A DNA stretch of 64,000 nt from Massariosphaeria phaeospora (Eukaryota > Ascomycota > Dothideomycetes > Pleosporales). Below, piece by piece: positions 1 to 11,739 of this stretch; position 1 is the first letter of the stretch; every line of letters starts with the position of its first letter. The stretch is from the NCBI GenBank assembly GCA_011032825.1, contig JAADJZ010000034.1, positions 186,001 to 250,000 of the forward strand. Direction: 5' to 3'. A model generated the notes under the pieces. The model was not told the origin of the DNA, did no database searches, and was given only the letters and a program-made list of their open reading frames with translations. Made by a program: the position numbers and the translations under genes.

Positions 1-1
1 T

Positions 2-148
2 TCTCGCAGTGCCGTTCGTTTCGTCAGACACGCCAATGAGGTCGAGGACGCGACGCTTCCTGCAACCATGGTCACGCAGCTGGCTGGCTATCATACAGCA
101 ACGCAGGCTTGGTATGCCGTCTTGGACGAACGGGGTAATAATGGCTAG
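2..148 (+). CDS. 3' end of an unidentified gene (partial)
   Basis: One reading frame is open from the window edge to a TAG at 146-148 and gives about 48 residues ending in ..DERGNNG. It contains a plausible soluble stretch (RHANEVEDATLPATM, then TQLAGYHTATQAWYAV). Two other frames are also partly open, so coding status rests only on amino acid composition. No family is recognised. The gene would begin left of the window. Confidence 0.3.
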   Translation, partial: SRSAVRFVRHANEVEDATLPATMVTQLAGYHTATQAWYAVLDERGNNG

Positions 149-492
149 AGTTTATCACTCGGCAAGAAGCTTCATGCGTGGAAGTTCGAGGCGGAGCAGA
201 ATCCCAGCCATTTCTTTTAACTCACTGGCAAGTTAGATACGTCGTCGAGGAGCCGCGAGCGAAGTGAACCTCTCTAATCCGTACCGAGTACTCCAGTCTC
301 CTTCCCGTTACCTTTCTCTTCTTTCTCTTTTCTTCCGTTTTTTGCCGTGGATTTCAATCTTCTCTACCTGGAGCCTATTCTAATTATCCATTCTGTGTTC
401 CCCATTGTGACGACTGACCATGCCCGTGGAGAGCCGTTTCCTTTGTGTATGTTAATAATTGATGCTGGCAGTTACGTTCGCTTTAATCATTA
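149..492. other. Intergenic, promoter side of the rhodopsin-type gene
   Basis: No gene is seen. A pyrimidine-rich CT stretch at about 297-345, common in fungal core promoters, lies 150-200 bases before the next start codon. Confidence 0.4.
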
Positions 493-1960
493 ATGGCTTC
501 GCCCGCTGGACTACGGGTCAATGCTGTGGTGGTCGCGTTTACTGTCATTGCTGGAGGCACTGTCTTCTTGCGTTTGTTGACGCGTGGAGTTCTCCTTCGG
601 AACATTGGTATTGAAGATGCTTGTATTTGGCTTGCGATGGTCAGTCTGAGTATATCATTCCTGTTACAGACCTGCTGGGAAGGTCGCTACAGAGCTAACT
701 CTTTTCATAGTCGCTTTCCATTGGACTTGCTGTGATGATAGGATTACAAGTTCGAAGTGGATTAGGCAGGCACATTGATCAACTATCGGATGCTGATATG
801 ACGGTCACACTTAAGGTATAATACGCCGTTCAATGCTCAAATCTGCATCTAATCAGATTAACAGGCATTCTGGGCGAGTGTATGGATCTATAACCTCTCC
901 CTGACCGCGACAAAGATCTCGATTCTCATACAATACTTTCGAATATTTCCCATCCAGCGATTTCGCATGGTCTGCACTGTATTACTCGGCTTTGTCGCCG
1001 CATTTGGTATCTGGACTCTCTTTGGAAGCATTTTCTTATGCTTTCCTATCGAAGCCTTCTGGGATAGGACGGTCACTGATGGGAGATGTTTGGATCAGCA
1101 AGCTGTGTGGTTCACGAACGGCGGCATGAACATAGCACAGGATTTTGCGATTCTTGCTCTACCAATACCTGTTCTTCGAAACATGGATATATTGAAGCAG
1201 CAAAAGCAGGCACTAATGGTGGTTTTTGCGCTTGGAGGATTGTGAGTCCCTCAAAGTGAACGTCCCGAACATATTTGCTTACCTAATATACAGTGTCTGC
1301 CTAATATCCATAGTTCGCCTCCAAGCTCTCGTTGCTATCTCCGATTCAGCAGATCCCACATTCGATAACCCCCGCCCGGCCGCCCTCTCAGCCATCGAAG
1401 CAAACCTCAGCATCGTTTGCGCCTGCCTACCATCTATGCGCCCTCTACTATCAGCTTGCATGCCATCATACTTCCCAGAGACTTCGCAATACACGAACAT
1501 TCGGACACACGATGAAGAACAACCTAAACACACTAGAACCGCATCCGTAGGCACACAACCGCTCACATCCCAACGATCCAGCAAGCGCGATTATTTCAGC
1601 CCCGGAAGCAGCCGCGCACACTCGAGAAATGGCAAAGAACTCGAAACAATGTCCACCCACTCATCTCGCCCCGGCTCAAGATCAACAGTGAACAGCCTAC
1701 GACGAAATGGCAGAAACCTCGTCCCGCTGCAACTCTCGCCCTTCACTTCCACCACGCACAAACTTCCAAGGCTGCCAGAACACCGAGCTCTCATGAGCCC
1801 GCCGGAACTAGCTGTGACGCAGACCCGCCATGTTCGTGCCCGAACAGCGCCCACCGTGAGCCCAAACACGCCGCGGCGACCTCCACGCACGCCACGTACG
1901 CCGCTGTTCCAGAAACCGCTCCCGGTTACGCCGTTTCCGATATCGACGAGCAATGGATGA
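493..1960 (+). CDS. PTH11/SAT4-like rhodopsin-domain integral membrane protein
   Basis: Four exons: 493-639, 711-815, 865-1241 and 1294-1960, giving 431 residues. The start is the ATG opening MASPAGLRVN. The fungal rhodopsin-domain pattern is clear: several hydrophobic helices, GIEDACIWLAM after helix 1, then AFWASVWIYNLSLTATKISI, a conserved Cys before AFWDR, and NIAQDFAILALPIPVL. The last 170 residues form a cytoplasmic Ser/Thr/Pro/Arg-rich tail. Known: this large family includes Magnaporthe Pth11, and most members have no assigned ligand. Inferred: a plasma-membrane sensor or receptor-like protein. The family call is firm; the function is not known. Confidence 0.88.
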
Positions 1961-2503
1961 GAAGAGGGACGATGTTCTAAGCATAGAATTGATCCCAGTA
2001 GTAACGCCATTGCCTCCATTGAGGTTCTGTTGGCGCTGCGCTACGCATTACACTCCACCCACCGCGAAGGTTCTGTCCGAAATGCGCCGTCACCCTGACG
2101 AGCCCGGCCTCCCGACTCGATATCCCAGTACACATACACATTTCGTAGCACCGCTATTCCGGCAGGCTGCAGCCATGGATCCACTAGCCCCGCATCATGT
2201 ACCACTATTTCCGCTCGCGAGCCGTATCCACCGTCTCTAAACGTTACGGCCCCTGTATATACCCATCGCACCCACTGGCGCTCTATCCCCACGAATATCT
2301 TCACGGCCTGGACGACAAGATGCTTCCGGTTGGGAAGATCTATCTTAGACGCTCGTTTAGCACACTTGGTCTTCAACGGTCGATGTCTATCACACAGGTT
2401 TCTCTATTGTTTGTATTGGTTACTATTCATATATCACTACGGCGCCTCGCGCACTAAATAAGGGGTAGAAAACGGTCCACTAATTAGGGGTAAATATGGG
2501 ACG
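1961..2503. other. Intergenic, no gene seen
   Basis: Short overlapping frames occur on both strands, but none has domain-like content or splice support. It holds the 3' flank of the membrane-protein gene. From about 2456 the sequence becomes AT-rich with TAAGGGG motifs that belong to the adjacent repeat element. Confidence 0.4.
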
Positions 2504-3169
2504 CTATAAGGGGTGTACGCACCCCTTATATAGGGGGGTTTAAAGCGAATTTCAGCGGCATTTACTGTACAGGCTAGGATTGATAGGCACGAGCAAAGTG
2601 GGTAACAACGTGAGCGCAATTGACTGTGGTTGATTGACTAGAGCTAGCTACAGTTGACCCCCCCCCTACTGCTATGCGGCCATGGCCATGAGGCGCTGGC
2701 TTAGGCGCTGGCTCTGGCGGCGCTGGCTCTGGCGGCGCTGGCTCTGGCGGCGGCTCCCCACCCCTAGAATCTGAACTGCCTCATCGACGTCATCATCTCG
2801 CCTATCTCCTTCGTCTCCTCAATCTCATCTATCTGCTCCACCATCTGCGTCGTGCAAATTAGTACTTAATCAGTTAATTAGCAGTGAAGATTGCCTACTC
2901 AGTGTGAGATTTCGCATGGAGCAGATGGCTAAGCAGGCGCAGAGTAGGTGGATGAGATTGGGGAGACGAAGGAGATGGGCGAGGTGATGAGCGAGATAAG
3001 GGGGTAGAGCTGCCTATATAGTTGCCCTCTTGGGCGCCGGCTCTCCGCGCAAGCCATCTCGGCGGCCATAGGCGCAGCTATCTCGGCGGCCACTTAGGGA
3101 CAGCCATCTTGGCGGCCATCTCGGCGCTCTGCCAATTGTGATGGATAAGGGGTGTATACACCTCTTATC
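2504..3169. repeat. Palindrome-flanked, RIP-like repeat element
   Basis: Two near-identical palindromes built on ATAAGGGGTGT lie at about 2504-2531 and 3143-3168 and bracket the segment. Inside, about 2790-2841 and 2941-2993 form an imperfect inverted repeat of roughly 50 bp. The differences I could align are mostly C/T (G/A) transitions, as RIP would leave. A GGCGCTGGCTCTGGC tandem array lies at 2691-2753, and repeated GCCATCTCGGCGGCCA-like units at about 3050-3115. No transposase frame is present. It may be a non-autonomous or decayed transposon; its true ends are not established. Confidence 0.55.
2691..2753. repeat. GC-rich tandem repeat (GGCGCTGGCTCTGGC units)
   Basis: About four imperfect copies of a 15-base unit, GGCGCTGGCTCTGGC, run directly one after another. 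It sits inside the palindrome-flanked element, next to its internal inverted repeat. Confidence 0.7.
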
Positions 3170-3453
3170 TAGTGCAAATGTCGCTGTAGTGATGCTGGGT
3201 TTGTTTAAGCCTTCAAGGGATGCATGACTTGGAAGCCTTGAAAACACTCACTAGGTATGTATGGTCAGTAAACAAACCGAACTATTCCTATCGCGCGAGA
3301 TGTCCGATGCAAGTAACAAGTCTAGTTCAATATGCGACTAGAAGCAATACAAAGACGACACCATCCTGAGCCGGACACATATCTTAAGCGTACACTCTTT
3401 CTCCCAAAACGCCAAAACCCAGTCCGTATCGAACCCCAACGCTAACTCAACCC

Positions 3454-4389
3454 CTACCTAAACTTGCTCCAAATAACCGCAATAATGAGCAAAACCAACA
3501 CCGAAATAATCGCAATCATGATGATTTTGTTCGTCGCCATCCTGCATAACACATCACACGTTAGCAACTCCGTCCACGGTTCACAGAAAAGGAAACCAAG
3601 ATCTGCGGCGCGCATCAACACCATGCAGAGCCCAGGATTACCAGAGTCTCGAAAGGGAGAGGGGTAGATGACTCACCTCCGCGCCATGCCCCTCAACGTC
3701 TTGATACTCCGATCCGTGTACGTCTCGCTGTCCAGCAACCTGCCCCGTGTATGCTCGATCTGCGCGCGCTGCCCATTCAGATCCGACAGGACGCCCGTGC
3801 CGATCTGCTCCGTCTCGAGGGCGATGCGCTGCGACTCGCGCAGGCGCTGCGACGAGCGGCCGAGCCTGTCGGTGCCGGAGAGCAGCTGCTGGCGCTGCTC
3901 GAGCTGGTCGTCGGTGGTGGGGTTGTCGGTGTAGCGCGAGCCAAAGAGGTCGCGGCGGTCGCCGTCGCCCTTCATCGTCGTGAGTTTGCGCGACGCGGCG
4001 TCGATGTCGTGCTCGAGGTTGCGGAAGCGCGTGTTGATATTGGATTTGAGGTTTGCGGGGATGTTGGCTTTCTCGAGGCGCAGTTGGCCGATCTGGTTGA
4101 ATGGGGAGTCAGCAAATGCTTCCTAGCAAGGCGGAAACTGGCTGCGAATCGTGCAGGTCGTGGTATTTCTTGATAAATGACTTGCGCCTGTGGATAGGCT
4201 CCAGCTTACCAGTTCGTTGGCCTCTTCTATCGCCCTGTCCGCCTTGTTCAGAGCTGCTTTGCGCGGCTCGCCCGTCTTCTCCTTCGCTTCATCTAGTTGC
4301 TGGTTCAGATCCGCTTGTACTAGCTTCAGCTCCGCTTCATAACCACTGAAGCGTTCGGTGCCGGCTTCCGCATCGATGAGGTTCGCCAT
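3454..4389 (-). CDS. VTI1: Vti1-type Qb-SNARE
   Basis: Three exons (4210-4389, 3677-4092, 3454-3541; introns 4093-4209 and 3542-3676) give 227 residues, close to the usual length. The start is the ATG giving MANLIDAEAGTERFSGYEAE. An N-terminal helical (Habc) domain is followed by the SNARE motif, with the central glutamine in SDLNGQRAQ. The last exon encodes the tail anchor, in which NKIIMIAIISVLVLLIIAVI is followed by a short basic end. Known: Vti1 pairs with different syntaxins in Golgi, endosome and vacuole fusion. The last junction splits an arginine codon so that the SNARE motif runs straight into the anchor. Confidence 0.95.
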
Positions 4390-5402
4390 CGTGAGACTGA
4401 TCGCTAAGGATAACGATGAAGGTTGCGCAAGTCCAGTAAGGTGGTGGTCCTTGTTTGGGGCTTTGGGTCGTGGAATGTCGCGGTGGGTGTGGAGGGATAT
4501 GGTTTGGGGGTTGCGGACGAGTTCAGGAAGTGACGTTAGAGGAGGCGCAAGCCAATCACGTGCTCCGATCTTGGCGTTCCTGAGTCTCGGTATCCGCAAA
4601 CGACGAGTCAACTTAAATGAATGTTATCTAGTCCTCTATACTTTGTATTCAATTCAAAGGGGATAGAATCTTCTGATATCCTCACAACTTGAGAGTAGTC
4701 TGGAAGCTATTGGGTCTTGCGAGAAATCAATGTCGCAGTGTCCAAACATACCAAGTGTTCACTTCTCTATTCAATCATCCGGTGGTGGAAAGAATGATAA
4801 CAAAAAGGACAGCTCAGACATTCTAGCATAACTTTGCGTCCCATCACAACCGTGTATAAGAAGAATGCATGCGACGACCTTAGCATTTTAGAGTATACTC
4901 ATGGGCTAGAGGAGGTTGAGGGAAAGTAAGGTTAGAACGGCTACATAACAAACAATTGCGTTCAAATACCACGATTTAAGCCTTGTAATAGCCAAGCGCT
5001 GGATCCTATAGCAGAGTGGAATCTAGTAATCAGTCTTAGTATTGCAAATTTTCGACGAGTTGGTTGTCTCTCCCTTTATATTCATGGCCATAAGGAGCGT
5101 TCGCGGCAACCAGGGAAGGCTTGAAAAGTAAGCGGCGAAAGTAGTGGAGCACACGATGCCTCCGGCTATGTTTCATTCGGCCTGTTTATACCTTCAGCGC
5201 GACTCTCGCCACTACATCACATCACACTTCTCAGGAGTCTCCTCTGGTTGTCGTGATTCTCCATTGAATTTTAATCCTGATAACCCATGATCGTTACAGG
5301 ACCAGCACCTGAATGCAAGCACAAGCCATTCTCTTCTGATGTAACGGCGTGCAAATATGAAACACCCCAGAGAACTCCTCCTTCCCAGATTCTTCTAGCG
5401 CT
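4390..5402. other. Intergenic between VTI1 and RPL43, no gene seen
   Basis: This is the 5' side of VTI1 and the 3' side of RPL43. Frames here are short and lack splice or domain support. Confidence 0.4.
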
Positions 5403-5913
5403 CTAGACTTCAGCAATCTCCCTCAGGCGGCGGATGGTGGATCGGGTAGCGGCAGCGGCGGGAGTTCTGTGAAATCTCTCGTCAGTACTTCCAAGACTCT
5501 GTTATGATATGGTATGCGGGCGTATGGATCGCGAAATCGGACGCTCCGCAGCGAGTTTGTATGCGGAAGGGGGTGTCTTACGAGACGGTGTAAGCACCAC
5601 CGGCGGTGGTCTTTCGGCATGATCGGCACTTCCAGATACCCACGGCTTCACGTTTTACGCTGTGCTTGCCGCAGAACTGGCAAGTGTCTAAGAACCATGT
5701 CAGCCGAATTCTAGAGGATTTTTGATATGCGGGAGTAAGGCGAGTACTAACATCGGGCGTGCTGGGTGATTTCCATCTTCTTGATCTGTTTGCGGAGGGA
5801 TGCACCATAACGAGTTCCGTACTGGACACGGTCAGCAGAGAGTCGCAGCGCTTCGTGCGATGCCAAATTTTTACCTTTCCGGTCACGCCGACCTTCTTCG
5901 TGCGTTTGGACAT
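5403..5913 (-). CDS. RPL43: 60S ribosomal protein eL43 (L37a)
   Basis: Four short exons (5875-5913, 5752-5821, 5582-5687, 5403-5466) give exactly 92 residues, the standard length. The protein opens [19 protein letters not shown] and ends [12 protein letters not shown]. The zinc ribbon is intact as two CxxC pairs, CQFC and CRSC, about 15 residues apart. All three introns are short with consensus ends. Known: structural protein of the large subunit near the E site. The high intron density in so short a gene is normal for fungal ribosomal protein genes. Confidence 0.97.
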
Positions 5914-6409
5914 TTTGTGTGGTTCGTCGTGAGGAGTTGCGGGTGGCTTGGTAGGTCGAGTGTCGAAGGTCGAGTTGATTTCCGACTTCCAGTGTGCCTC
6001 GCTTAAGATTCGCGCTAGCTTGACTCTTGGCTGAGCGCACAGGCCACCGCATCCACGCCCCACGCCCCACTCCCACTGCCGCCTCGCTACAAGTCAAAGA
6101 CAGTCTGCCTCGTCGAACATCGAATTGCAACGCACCGTCACATCGTTTCTCCTGACCTTTTGTCTCATACAATGAGAGGTCCTGCAACGAAGACTACCCC
6201 CATGATACTTCTCAGGACATTCACAACACACATATTCAGGAGCCACATAGCACGATGCAAAGGCTTCCGATCCTCGATTTTGACAGTACACCCAAATTGC
6301 ATAATGACTATGTAACACACTAGGATAAAGAATAGAAACCAGCCCGAACCTAACGCCAAATAAACAACATACCTAATTCCGCGTATCAACCACTCCCTAC
6401 GCAGTCTAG
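5914..6409. other. Intergenic, RPL43 promoter and AA11 3' flank
   Basis: Minus-strand frames of 74 residues are open here (for example 6165-6389, hydrophobic). They overlap the expected RPL43 promoter and resemble nothing known, so no gene is called. Confidence 0.4.
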
Positions 6410-9400
6410 CTACGGCTTCCTCACATACTGGTCATTCCGATAGTGACCTGCAGGCACAGGCGGACACGCTTGTCTCTTGATGACCTTTCTCTTAACCTGC
6501 TTCCTCGCCCTCTTACCAGCAGCCGACGTCGTCACAGGCTCGCCACGAAGACCCGGCCAATCAAAGCTAAGTCCAGACGGTATCACAGGCCCAGGCCCCT
6601 GGAGCAACGGGAAGAGCGAAGCTGCATTTGCAGCTCCGCTGACAGTAGGTGTAGCCTCGGGCTCTTCATCCAACTCCTCGTAAACCCAGTCTTCGACATA
6701 ATCCTCTGGTTCTTCTTCGGCATACTCCGGTTCTTCTTCGCCTATGGAGATTTCATGGTGTACAGTGCCATTTGTTGCAGGTACAGTGGCATTGAGGACA
6801 GTCGGAAAGGGGGCATCAGTGGCATCGGACGTGTCGATTTCGTCTGGTGCAATTTCCGACTGGTCGTCCTCGGCTGGTAGCTCGTACCCGTCGTCGAGAT
6901 CTGCGCCCACCTCGCTCTCATCTTCTAGTGTGTCATATACGGGATCAGGCTCATTGATATGGGGAAATAGGACGTAGACGGCTTCAGTGAGTTCGTCACT
7001 TGGCTCTTCTGGACCTTCAACACCTGGCCCAGGAGGTTGATTGCCGTTCAATTGCCGTTTCTTGAGAAGTACAGTTGACATTGGTTTCTTGCCGTTTGCG
7101 GGTGTAGTCTTCGGTTTAGACGTAGCTAGAGGACTGGGAGAATGCTTTGCTGATGATGCAGATGCATCTGGAGTCGGCTCTTGTTCAACCTCATCAACAG
7201 CCCACTGCTCGTCATAATCTTCAGGTTCTTCGCCAAAGAGCGCAAAGGGATCCGCATCGATACCGTCGCCGCCGTTGCTGCCTTCAAAATCAAGGGCTTT
7301 GTTCTCTTGTCGCTTTCTCAAACGTCTCTCCAAGGTTTCGAGATTGTCAAGGCCATCTTCACCTTCAGCGGCGTTGGCCCATTCTTTGTACAGTCCCTCG
7401 AGATCAAAATCTGGTTCCTTCTCGTTGATGAATTCGAAGAGCGCGGTGCAAGAAACCGCCAAGTCTTCATCGTCGTCCTCCGAATCGTCAAGCTCGGGGA
7501 TGCTGTTAACCTTGGCAGCTTCGGGAGTGGAAGTAGAAATCCGATTGGACGTAGTCTTTGAAGCGGATGCAGCCGTAGAAGTCGAAGTGGTCTCCACACT
7601 AGGTGAACTCTCGGGGACCGGATACGCGTCTTTTTGATCCGTCCCATGAGTGGACTTGAAGATGCTACGCTTCATCAAACTTCGTTTGTAGGAGAAGCAG
7701 CTGTCGAGTTGTCGCTTTCGGATGTGTCTCTTTGCCAAATCCCTGCTACCGAAGAGGGCCTCTAGATCAGCGTCCTCAATGTCGCCGCCAACGACGCCAA
7801 GTTCTTTGTCCGGTTGAACATATCCCTTGAGTAGTGTATCCGATATGTCTCCGAAGAGAGCTTCTGGATCAGCATCGATGCCATCGCCTCCAGCAGAGTT
7901 GGGGCCGAAGAGGCCGCTAACGATATCAGTGATATCGGACTGCCGCTTATGGACGAAACTGACAACAGATCTCTTAAGCTTCTCAAATAGGCCTTCATCT
8001 TCAGTCAACATCGATTCTTCAGTGTCGTCATCATCACCGTTCTCGAGAGCTAAGTCAATTGTCTCCTGTACACTAGGACTGGGTTCTTCCAAATCAGCAA
8101 GTGTGTCGAGGGGCTCATCAGTCAAAGCCTCGGCATCCACTTCGATGTTCTCACCGCCCTCAGTCTCATCACTATCATCACTAAATGATGGCTCGGCTTC
8201 TCCATAATCCTCTAAGTCGTCCTGTCTTCTTTTCAACTTCGCAGACCCCTGCTCGAGCTTCGGCTCACAGATCATGCCCTCGGCGACATCACGGATAGCG
8301 CCATACGACCACTCAGAGCCACCGAACTGACCGCAGGTGTAGAACTGTGTTGCGGATTTGCAGAGGAAAGTCCCAGGATGACAGGGTAGGTAGTCTGCTG
8401 GATTTCCGGTGGCGTAAGGTATGGGCGACGTGCTGCACGCATCAGGCTGGGGCATGTAAGCTGGAGGCTGAGGCGTGTAGGCTGGAGGCGGAGGCGGAGG
8501 TGGAGGTGAAGGCGTATAGGCTGGAGGTAGTGGTGTATACGCATCAGGTGGAGTTGAAGTTGAGGTAGGACTCGAAGTCGGAGTCGGAGTCGTAGAAGGT
8601 GTGTTAGAAGTTGGGCTTCCAGTCGAACTTGGTCGACCTAAACGTTTTGTTAGTCTTCGTACGTTACATGCCATTAGGTAGAAACACTCACTTGTATACG
8701 GCAACCTCGTACAAGACCTCGTGCAGCTATTAATCCTCACGCACCGATTCGGCGATCGACAGCCCCGACAGTTCCAAACCGGGCGCTCGCAGTCCTCGTC
8801 GTCATCGTCATCGTCATCATCGTACCACCCAGGCGGAGGCGTATGTTCCGCATACCACTCTTTGGGTGGTCGGACATAACGTGTGACAGGTTCAACGCTC
8901 GAACACACACTTGGTGCATACTCGTCATCTGATGACCAATGCTCGTAATGCCGGTTGTGTGAAGCGGCTGAAGGCTTAGCTAAGCGGTCTAGAGGAATGT
9001 CCGAGTCGAAGAAGTCTTCAAAGTCAGGCAGTTCTTCTTGATCTTGATCCAATAGATTATCTACGTTTGGCAGTGCTTCTGGATCGGGTGGTCCTTCGTC
9101 ATCGGCGAATTCCAGCGGCATGGGGAAATCTGTCGGCTCGGGATCAGGTACATCCTCCGAGTCGACGTCGTCGAAATCAATGTCCTCATCGAATCCGCCA
9201 GTCTGGACAGGTACGCTAAAGTTGAACTCAGATCTTGAGGGCGCGACACTCGTAGTAGGGATTGGGAGCGAGAACACCCCGTTCTCGTCCACGATCGGTG
9301 CATCCGTCGGAATTGAGATATTGATAATCGTTGGCGCATTTTCTACGGCCTCAGATGTCGTCGTCTCGTCAGAAAAGGTCCCCGTGTCCACTGTGGTATC

Positions 9401-10986
9401 CTCATCCATCTCTGATGGGGCAAGTTCAGACTCTGGGTCGGAGACAGAGGTAGGAGAGTCTTCTTCTGAGAGTTGACGCGTGGTCCTTTGACGGCGGAAA
9501 GAACTGTCCATGTCATAGAACCCATCTCCATCGTGGCGGTTATGGTCTTCCTCTTGCTTGTCAATGTAGAGGTTGGTAATATCCTCTGGAGTTTTCCTGT
9601 CAGTGCTCGGCATTGAGGCGCGCTCCAGGCCTTCTAGCTTTTGTGCAGGAACAGGCACATCTTTCTGGGCGTTCTCCGATGCCGCTTTTGCAAGTTTGGC
9701 TTCGATTTCTTGGATAGCTTCCTTCTCTTGATCTGAAGCTGGTAGAGTCTCAGCAGCCGGAGGAGTCTCAACAACCGGAGGAGTCTCAACAACCGGAGGA
9801 GTCTCAACAGCCTTAGGAGTCTCCTGAAAAGACTCCTGAACCACGGAGTCCTGGCCGGGAGATGGAGGAGACTCAAGGTTAGGTTGTTTCTCCTCGGGCG
9901 ACATCCCCTGGCACTCGGGCTCAGGGTGGTATTGACCATCGTTGCATTGTAAGGACTTGGGGGACTCCGGAGTTTGACTAGTACTATCGTGGCTAAGCAC
10001 TGGTGAGGGTTCGAAGGATTTAGGCTCATCGGGTGTTCGACTGTTGGTGCTATCGCCTTGCCACTGCGGGGTTGACTCAGAAGATTCCGAATTATGAGTG
10101 GTGCCATCGCCATGCCACTGGCCATCGTCGCCTCCAGAAGATGATGAAGACGGTGAGGAGGATGGTGATGACGCATCGCCAGCGGTGTTGCTTCCCATAC
10201 CTGTACATTGACCTCCGATCGCCCTCGCCTTCAGCGATGAACCATCGGTGTCCGCCCCGTACAGCACATCAGCGCCAGGATCGTCGAAATCTGCGTCTAC
10301 CGTCTCCTTCGTTTTGCAGTTATTGACGCCGTCCAGGTTAGCGACAAAAAGATCGGGTAGACCTGCCAGAGCAGTCTGTGCAGCGTTGCTCATGTCAGGA
10401 CTGTCGATATCTCCTAGTTGTTCCTCGGAACTCGCTGGCTTTCCAACAATTTCGACAACAGCACAGTTCATGTACATCTCGCGGTTGCCAATCTTATTGA
10501 ACCTGTGATGCGTCAGCAACTATTCGAAGGTGTCTGGATGAGAGCTTACCAAGTCCAAGCCAAGAGGCATTGCGCGCTTTGCGCCGAGGGCGGAATAGTG
10601 AATTCATATTCTTTCTGTATGGGACAGCCGCCAATGATGCTCTTTAACACCTTGAAGTTTATACCGTTGTCACACGACAGGGCAATCTGGCACGAGCCTC
10701 CTCCATGCGTCGCTCCACCCTTCAATTTTAGCTGGTAGGTACCTCCAGCTTCGTATGTCTCAACGGAAATGAGTGGCGTGTTCCATTGGTATCCTTTGCA
10801 TGTGAAATCCGACCCGTCGCCGTGTAGAGGCGTGAGGATGTTGTAATCCTTAGGCCCGTCTAGACTGCTATGTGGGTCTCGCAGCGGAGATGGCACCTCC
10901 ATCTGCATATGGGCGAGCGCTCCTGTGAGGAGAAAGGAAAGTGTACATACTGTCCGTAGAAAAGAGTGACGAGCCATAATGCGCAT
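6410..10986 (-). CDS. Secreted AA11 lytic polysaccharide monooxygenase with long acidic Kex2-site tail
   Basis: Exons are 10550-10986, 8692-10502 and 6410-8637; 1491 residues if the 54-nt intron 8638-8691 is removed. Residues 1-25 are a signal peptide ending ALA, so the mature protein starts with His26. With His94 (in GGATHGGGSC) and the Tyr of NREMYMNC this forms the copper histidine brace of AA11 enzymes, which cleave chitin oxidatively. FNKIGNREMYMNC is typical of the family. Then follow a Ser/Pro/Thr/Asp-rich region, repeats of VVETPP near 370-400, an Asp run near 709, and a cysteine module near 830-875 (CHPGTFLC..QFYTCG..GMIC) like the X278 module of other AA11 proteins. From about 885 to 1472 there are many KR sites, several as KRQ, and three GGDGIDADP.ALFG-like units. 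Most AA11 proteins are only a few hundred residues long. The enzyme domain is firm; processing of the tail is inferred. Confidence 0.9.
7215..7905 (-). repeat. Three coding repeats GGDGIDADP.ALFG in the AA11 tail
   Basis: Two copies share GGDGIDADP.ALFG (near 7855-7900 and 7215-7275). A diverged copy, GGDIEDADLEALFG, lies near 7748-7795. Each is bordered by KR dibasic sites, for example HKRQ before the first and RKRQ before the last. The pattern resembles kexin-processed fungal precursors. Confidence 0.75.
8638..8691 (-). other. 54-nt in-frame intron in the AA11 gene (optional)
   Basis: GTGAGT at the 5' end, an ACTAAC branch site and TTTAG at the 3' end are all present. The 54 bases are a multiple of three with no stop codon, so the protein reads through whether or not it is spliced, with or without 18 residues. 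It separates the acidic region from the Pro/Thr linker before the cysteine module. Confidence 0.7.
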
Positions 10987-11621
10987 TCATGGATGAATCA
11001 TGGTGCACCAAACCTGGGGCATCGAGACAGTTTTATCATTGCAAGCAAGGGAAGTAGGTCTTCAGGATTGTGTACGCGTTCAAATTCCAGCGACACTTAT
11101 ACAAGCAAAACCACCATGTTGTGATGAAGGAAAAGAGACTACTGAACTCGGAGATGCTCCTGATCCTAAGAGAGGCTATATACTCTCTCACTCGATATGC
11201 ACGATAGGCGGCTATATTGGACGCTATAGCCATGACTGGCCCTCTGACACACGCTCTCGAGCGACAATCGGTACGGCAGTGTTTAGAAGCGCAAGCGCGT
11301 TTTCCGAGAGGAATGTAAGGGTCGAAGCCGCTACACTGTGGTAAGAATTGGTGTAACCCAGAAAAGCTTCACAAAGCTTGTTTGACCACGACTGTGAAGG
11401 TGGCATGTGCTCCAGATAGAGCTTCAAAACGGTAAGATTCGAGCATATCTGGAGCACGGTTTCCTAGTTATTTGCGGATGATCTACCTTATTACATCGAT
11501 AAGCAGATGCACCATCGACAGCAGTGGTGGACCGGACTCGTAATGGTGCCTGGTGATGTTGATTGACCATGTAGACCGATAATGGAGGCTGAGGCATTCG
11601 ATTGATGAAATTGGGAATTGG
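10987..11621. other. Intergenic, AA11 promoter side
   Basis: Only short frames are open. No RNA gene or repeat was recognised. Confidence 0.35.
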
Positions 11622-11739
11622 TTGATGAGCTTGGGTGATGTTGATGCTCCTCCGTTCCTGTTCACCGCCCTCGGATTACCTAACCGCAGGCAGGCTGCAG
11701 CATCACGGGATCACGGCTGCCTGGAGCCTCCCAACGCCC

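Noticed and set aside
6165..6389. Hydrophobic 74-codon minus-strand frame next to the AA11 stop
   Set aside because: Overlaps the RPL43 promoter area, has no clear start context and no known relatives by eye.
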